Assembly (NCBI GenBank): GCA_029978325.1
Contig: JAPOJR010000014.1
Span: 1 to 36,879, forward strand
DNA from: Alphaproteobacteria bacterium
Lineage (GTDB): Bacteria; Pseudomonadota; Alphaproteobacteria; Bin95
DNA: 36,879 bases
Direction of reading: 5' to 3'
Positions 34,981 to 36,879 of the stretch are shown here, in pieces. The notes under the pieces are model-generated. The model did not search any database and was not told the DNA's origin. It worked only from the letters and a program-made list of their open reading frames with translations. Each line of letters begins with the position of its first letter. Positions within the stretch are counted from its first letter, which is position 1. The position numbers and the translations under genes were made by a program.

Positions 34981-35043
34981 CTCTATGAATGGCGAGCAAC
35001 TTCCTCCGATCAAATGACTCCATTTGATCGGATGTTGCTCTAG
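34976..35043. repeat. 68-bp hairpin repeat, copy 1
   Basis: The reverse complement of this stretch matches copy 2 (36811-36878) at 65 of 68 bases, and similarity stops exactly at both ends. It folds as an outer stem GAGCAAC/GTTGCTC and an inner 11-bp stem CCGATCAAATG/CATTTGATCGG with a GAGT loop. It sits between two convergent GST genes and contains the TAA of the left gene and the TAG of the right one. There is no T-run, so it is not a standard terminator. It resembles REP-type or other intergenic palindromic elements. Confidence 0.9.
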
Positions 35044-35678
35044 ACGACGCCGGCTTCCATGATCTGCGGAACGGGCACCGTGTCCCGGAACGCGGCGCGC
35101 TGGTGCAGGCGGTCGAACCGTTCGGACAATGCCGGGTAGAGCGGGCGCCAGTTCAGCGCCGGATAGCGGCCGTCCAGATAGCCCAGCATGGTTCCGACGG
35201 CGATATCGCCGAGGCCGAAGGCATCGCCGACGCTGAATTCGGCGTCATTCGGCACAAGCCGCGCCATTCCCGCCAGCCCGCCTTCGATCTTGCGCACCTG
35301 CCGGTCTTGCCAGGGTTGGCTGCGCTGTGAGGCCGGGCGGAGCGACTCCATCAGCCAGAGCACGATGGCGTCGCAGACGCCGTCGCACAGCACCTCCAGC
35401 CGCCGCGCCGCCAGCCGTTGCTCCGGATCGGCCGGGAACAGGGCGGGGCAGGGGTGCCGCACCTCCAGCCATTCCAGAATATAGGCGGAGTCGTAGACCG
35501 TGCCGCCGTCCGCCAGGATCAGCACCGGCAGCTTGCCCAGCGGGTTGCAACCGGGCGTGGAGGCATCGGAATTCCAGGGGTTTTCCGTCACCAACTCGAA
35601 CGGCACGCCCTTTTCCTGAAGGGCGATGCGCACTTTGCGGGCATAGGGGCTGGGGGTGGCGCTGAGGAGCTTGTACAT
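35040..35678 (-). CDS. Glutathione S-transferase family protein
   Basis: This 212-residue GST starts MYKLLSATPSPYARKVRIALQEKG, with the SPYARKVRI active-site region of bacterial beta-like or YibF-like GSTs. GCNPLGKLPVLILADGGTVYDSAYILEWLE is the cis-Pro and glutathione-binding segment, and FSVGDAFGLGDIAVGTMLGYLDGRYP is the C-terminal domain N-capping region. ATG 35678 fits the domain; no strong ribosome binding site is seen, and the frame is open to 35780. Its TAG stop is formed by the 68-bp repeat. It is divergent from the Sel1-repeat gene. Confidence 0.87.
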   Translation of the reverse strand: MYKLLSATPSPYARKVRIALQEKGVPFELVTENPWNSDASTPGCNPLGKLPVLILADGGTVYDSAYILEWLEVRHPCPALFPADPEQRLAARRLEVLCDGVCDAIVLWLMESLRPASQRSQPWQDRQVRKIEGGLAGMARLVPNDAEFSVGDAFGLGDIAVGTMLGYLDGRYPALNWRPLYPALSERFDRLHQRAAFRDTVPVPQIMEAGVV

Positions 35679-35827
35679 GGGCAATCGCTTGTTTGCTGAA
35701 ATAGGATGACGGGGGCTGCCGCTGCTGGCAGTCTGCCATGCTAGGCGGTCCGACGGTCGGACGGCCAGAGCGTTGTCCATGGCGGTCGCCGCTGTGGCTG
35801 CGCGCCTGCCGGATAAGGGGGGATGCG

Positions 35828-36814
35828 ATGAGGGCGTTTGTGATCCTGGCCGGCCTGCTGCTGTTGCCGCACCCGGCGCTGGCGGATGTCCAGGATGGGG
35901 TTCGAGCTTACCGCCGGGGTGACTACGCCGCGGCGCTGCGGGAATGGAGGCCTTATGCCGAGCAGGGGGACGCTGCCGCGCAGTACAATCTTGGCGTCCT
36001 GTACGATCAAGGCCAGGGCGTGCCGCAGGACTATGGCCAGGCGGTGAAGTGGTACCGTCTGGCCGCCGAGCAGGGGGACGCCAGCGCGCAGTACAATCTT
36101 GGCAACCAGTACGCTAAAGGCCAGGGCGTGCCGCAGGACTATGGCCAGGCGGTGAAGTGGTACCGTCTGGCCGCCGAGCAGGGGGACGCCGACGCGCAGT
36201 TCAATCTTGGCGCCCTGTACGCTAAAGGCCAGGGCGTGCCGCAGGACTATGGCCAGGCGGTGAAGTGGTACCGCCTGGCCGCCGAACAGGGGCACGCCAG
36301 CGCGCAGGTCAATCTTGGCGTCCGGTACGCTAATGGCCAGGGCGTGCCGCAGGACATTGTCCAGGCGGCGAAGTGGTGGCGTCTGGCCGCCGAGCAGGGG
36401 GACGCTGCCGCACGGAATAATCTCGGCGCCCAGTACCAATACGGCCAGGGTGTGCCGCAGGACTATGTCCAGGCGCACAAGTGGTACAACCTCGCTGCGG
36501 CGGCAGGGATTGGACAGGCGGCGGAGAACCGGGATGACCTTGCCCGCCAGATGACCGCGGCCCAGATCGCCGAGGCGCAGCGGCTGGCGGCAGGGATGGC
36601 GGTCGGTGAGCCGGCAACCGGATGGAATGCCTTGTCCAATACGGACATCCGGGCCGTGCAGCGGGCTTTGGCGGCAGCGGGATTCGATGCCGGGCCGGCC
36701 GATGGCCTGATCGGCAGCCGCACCCGGTCGGCGCTCAGAGCCTTCCAACTCAGCAAGGGCTTGCCGGTGGGCGAGCCTGACCATGCCACGCTCCAGGCAT
36801 TGGGGCTGCGCTAG
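35828..36814 (+). CDS. Secreted Sel1-repeat protein with C-terminal peptidoglycan-binding domain
   Basis: The 328-residue protein has a signal peptide (MRAFVILAGLLLLPHPALA), a partial helix-turn-helix lead (YRRGDYAAALREW) and five Sel1-like repeats of 36 residues (AEQGDA..AQ.NLG..Y..GQGVPQDY.QA.KWYRLA). A linker precedes a C-terminal PG_binding_1 domain (DIRAVQRALAAAGFDAGPADGLIGSRTRSALRAFQ). Sel1 repeats serve as protein-protein scaffolds. With a peptidoglycan anchor in the periplasm, an envelope-associated role is likely. ATG 35828 has GGGGGG just upstream. The TAG stop lies in copy 2 of the 68-bp repeat. Confidence 0.9.
   Translation: MRAFVILAGLLLLPHPALADVQDGVRAYRRGDYAAALREWRPYAEQGDAAAQYNLGVLYDQGQGVPQDYGQAVKWYRLAAEQGDASAQYNLGNQYAKGQGVPQDYGQAVKWYRLAAEQGDADAQFNLGALYAKGQGVPQDYGQAVKWYRLAAEQGHASAQVNLGVRYANGQGVPQDIVQAAKWWRLAAEQGDAAARNNLGAQYQYGQGVPQDYVQAHKWYNLAAAAGIGQAAENRDDLARQMTAAQIAEAQRLAAGMAVGEPATGWNALSNTDIRAVQRALAAAGFDAGPADGLIGSRTRSALRAFQLSKGLPVGEPDHATLQALGLR
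35957..36496 (+). repeat. Five tandem 108-bp units encoding Sel1 repeats
   Basis: Units begin at 35957, 36065, 36173, 36281 and 36389, each exactly 108 bases. The first three are nearly identical at DNA level, including third positions (the stretch coding GQGVPQDYGQAVKWYR is unchanged in all three), while units 4 and 5 have diverged. This suggests recent expansion or gene conversion. Confidence 0.92.
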
Positions 36815-36878
36815 AGCAACGCCCGATCAAATGGAGTCATTTGATCGGGGGAAGTTGCTCGCCATTCATAGAGTTAGA
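36811..36878. repeat. 68-bp hairpin repeat, copy 2
   Basis: This copy is inverted relative to copy 1. The three differences are at element positions 11, 12 and 39. Positions 12 and 39 pair in the hairpin and change from T-A to C-G, a compensatory change. It starts at the last base before the Sel1 gene's TAG and ends one base before the window edge. By analogy with copy 1, a minus-strand gene beyond the edge may stop at the TTA at 36874-36876. Confidence 0.9.
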
Positions 36879-36879
36879 G

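Noticed and set aside
35748..35762. Perfect palindrome GTCCGAC-G-GTCGGAC upstream of the Sel1 gene
   Set aside because: A 7-1-7 palindrome is expected about twice by chance in a window of this size, and no regulator or promoter context supports it.

Overview
The window is high-G+C chromosomal DNA that reads as a free-living alphaproteobacterium, probably near Rhodospirillales. The main evidence is the gene order rpoZ - rsh - pdxJ - acpS - lepB - rnc - era - recO, a single bifunctional Rel/SpoT enzyme with an RFKD motif, a ParC of alphaproteobacterial type and an NDUFA9-like protein. Genes are densely packed, often with ATGA or GTGA stop/start overlaps. No gap between genes exceeds 300 bases. 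The longest are the first 242 bases, which hold one terminator-like hairpin, and the 200-base mntR/metal-transporter divergent region. I saw no tRNA, rRNA, CRISPR array, transposase or phage gene.

Layout. (1) 243-9440, plus strand: core housekeeping, namely RNA polymerase omega, (p)ppGpp metabolism, vitamin B6 and acyl carrier protein activation, signal peptidase, RNase III, Era, RecO and topoisomerase IV subunit A. (2) 9448-14855, minus strand: a tight five-gene catabolic-looking operon. In transcription order it encodes an LLM flavin oxidoreductase, a GrdB/PrdB-like protein, an acyl-CoA synthetase, an SDR and a PhyH dioxygenase. The second gene carries one in-frame TGA that I read as selenocysteine (UxxC motif, SECIS-like hairpin just downstream). 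(3) 14998-21458: accessory metabolism, with a DUF486 membrane protein, an orphan RES-domain protein, an iron-ADH family enzyme, a 2OG-Fe(II) oxygenase, an SDR, an IphP-type phosphatase and a second acyl-CoA synthetase. (4) 21459-23452, minus: uppP - tsaB - rimI. (5) 23591-27086, plus: a glutathione transferase, an epoxide-hydrolase-like enzyme, an exported protein and an NDUFA9-like protein. (6) 26992-32470: a manganese/zinc-type ABC importer (minus) divergent from mntR and a translationally coupled MFS gene (plus). A TAGC-N4-GCTA operator overlaps the likely importer promoter. (7) 32460-34153, minus: a YadGH-like ABC exporter. (8) 34300-36814: two more glutathione transferases and a Sel1-repeat/peptidoglycan-binding protein. 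Two copies of an exact 68-bp hairpin element in opposite orientation bracket the last two genes.

The two items most worth following are the candidate selenoprotein inside an oxidative operon with no pyruvoyl reductase partner, and the 68-bp inverted hairpin repeat, which supplies stop codons and differs between its copies by a compensatory base-pair change.
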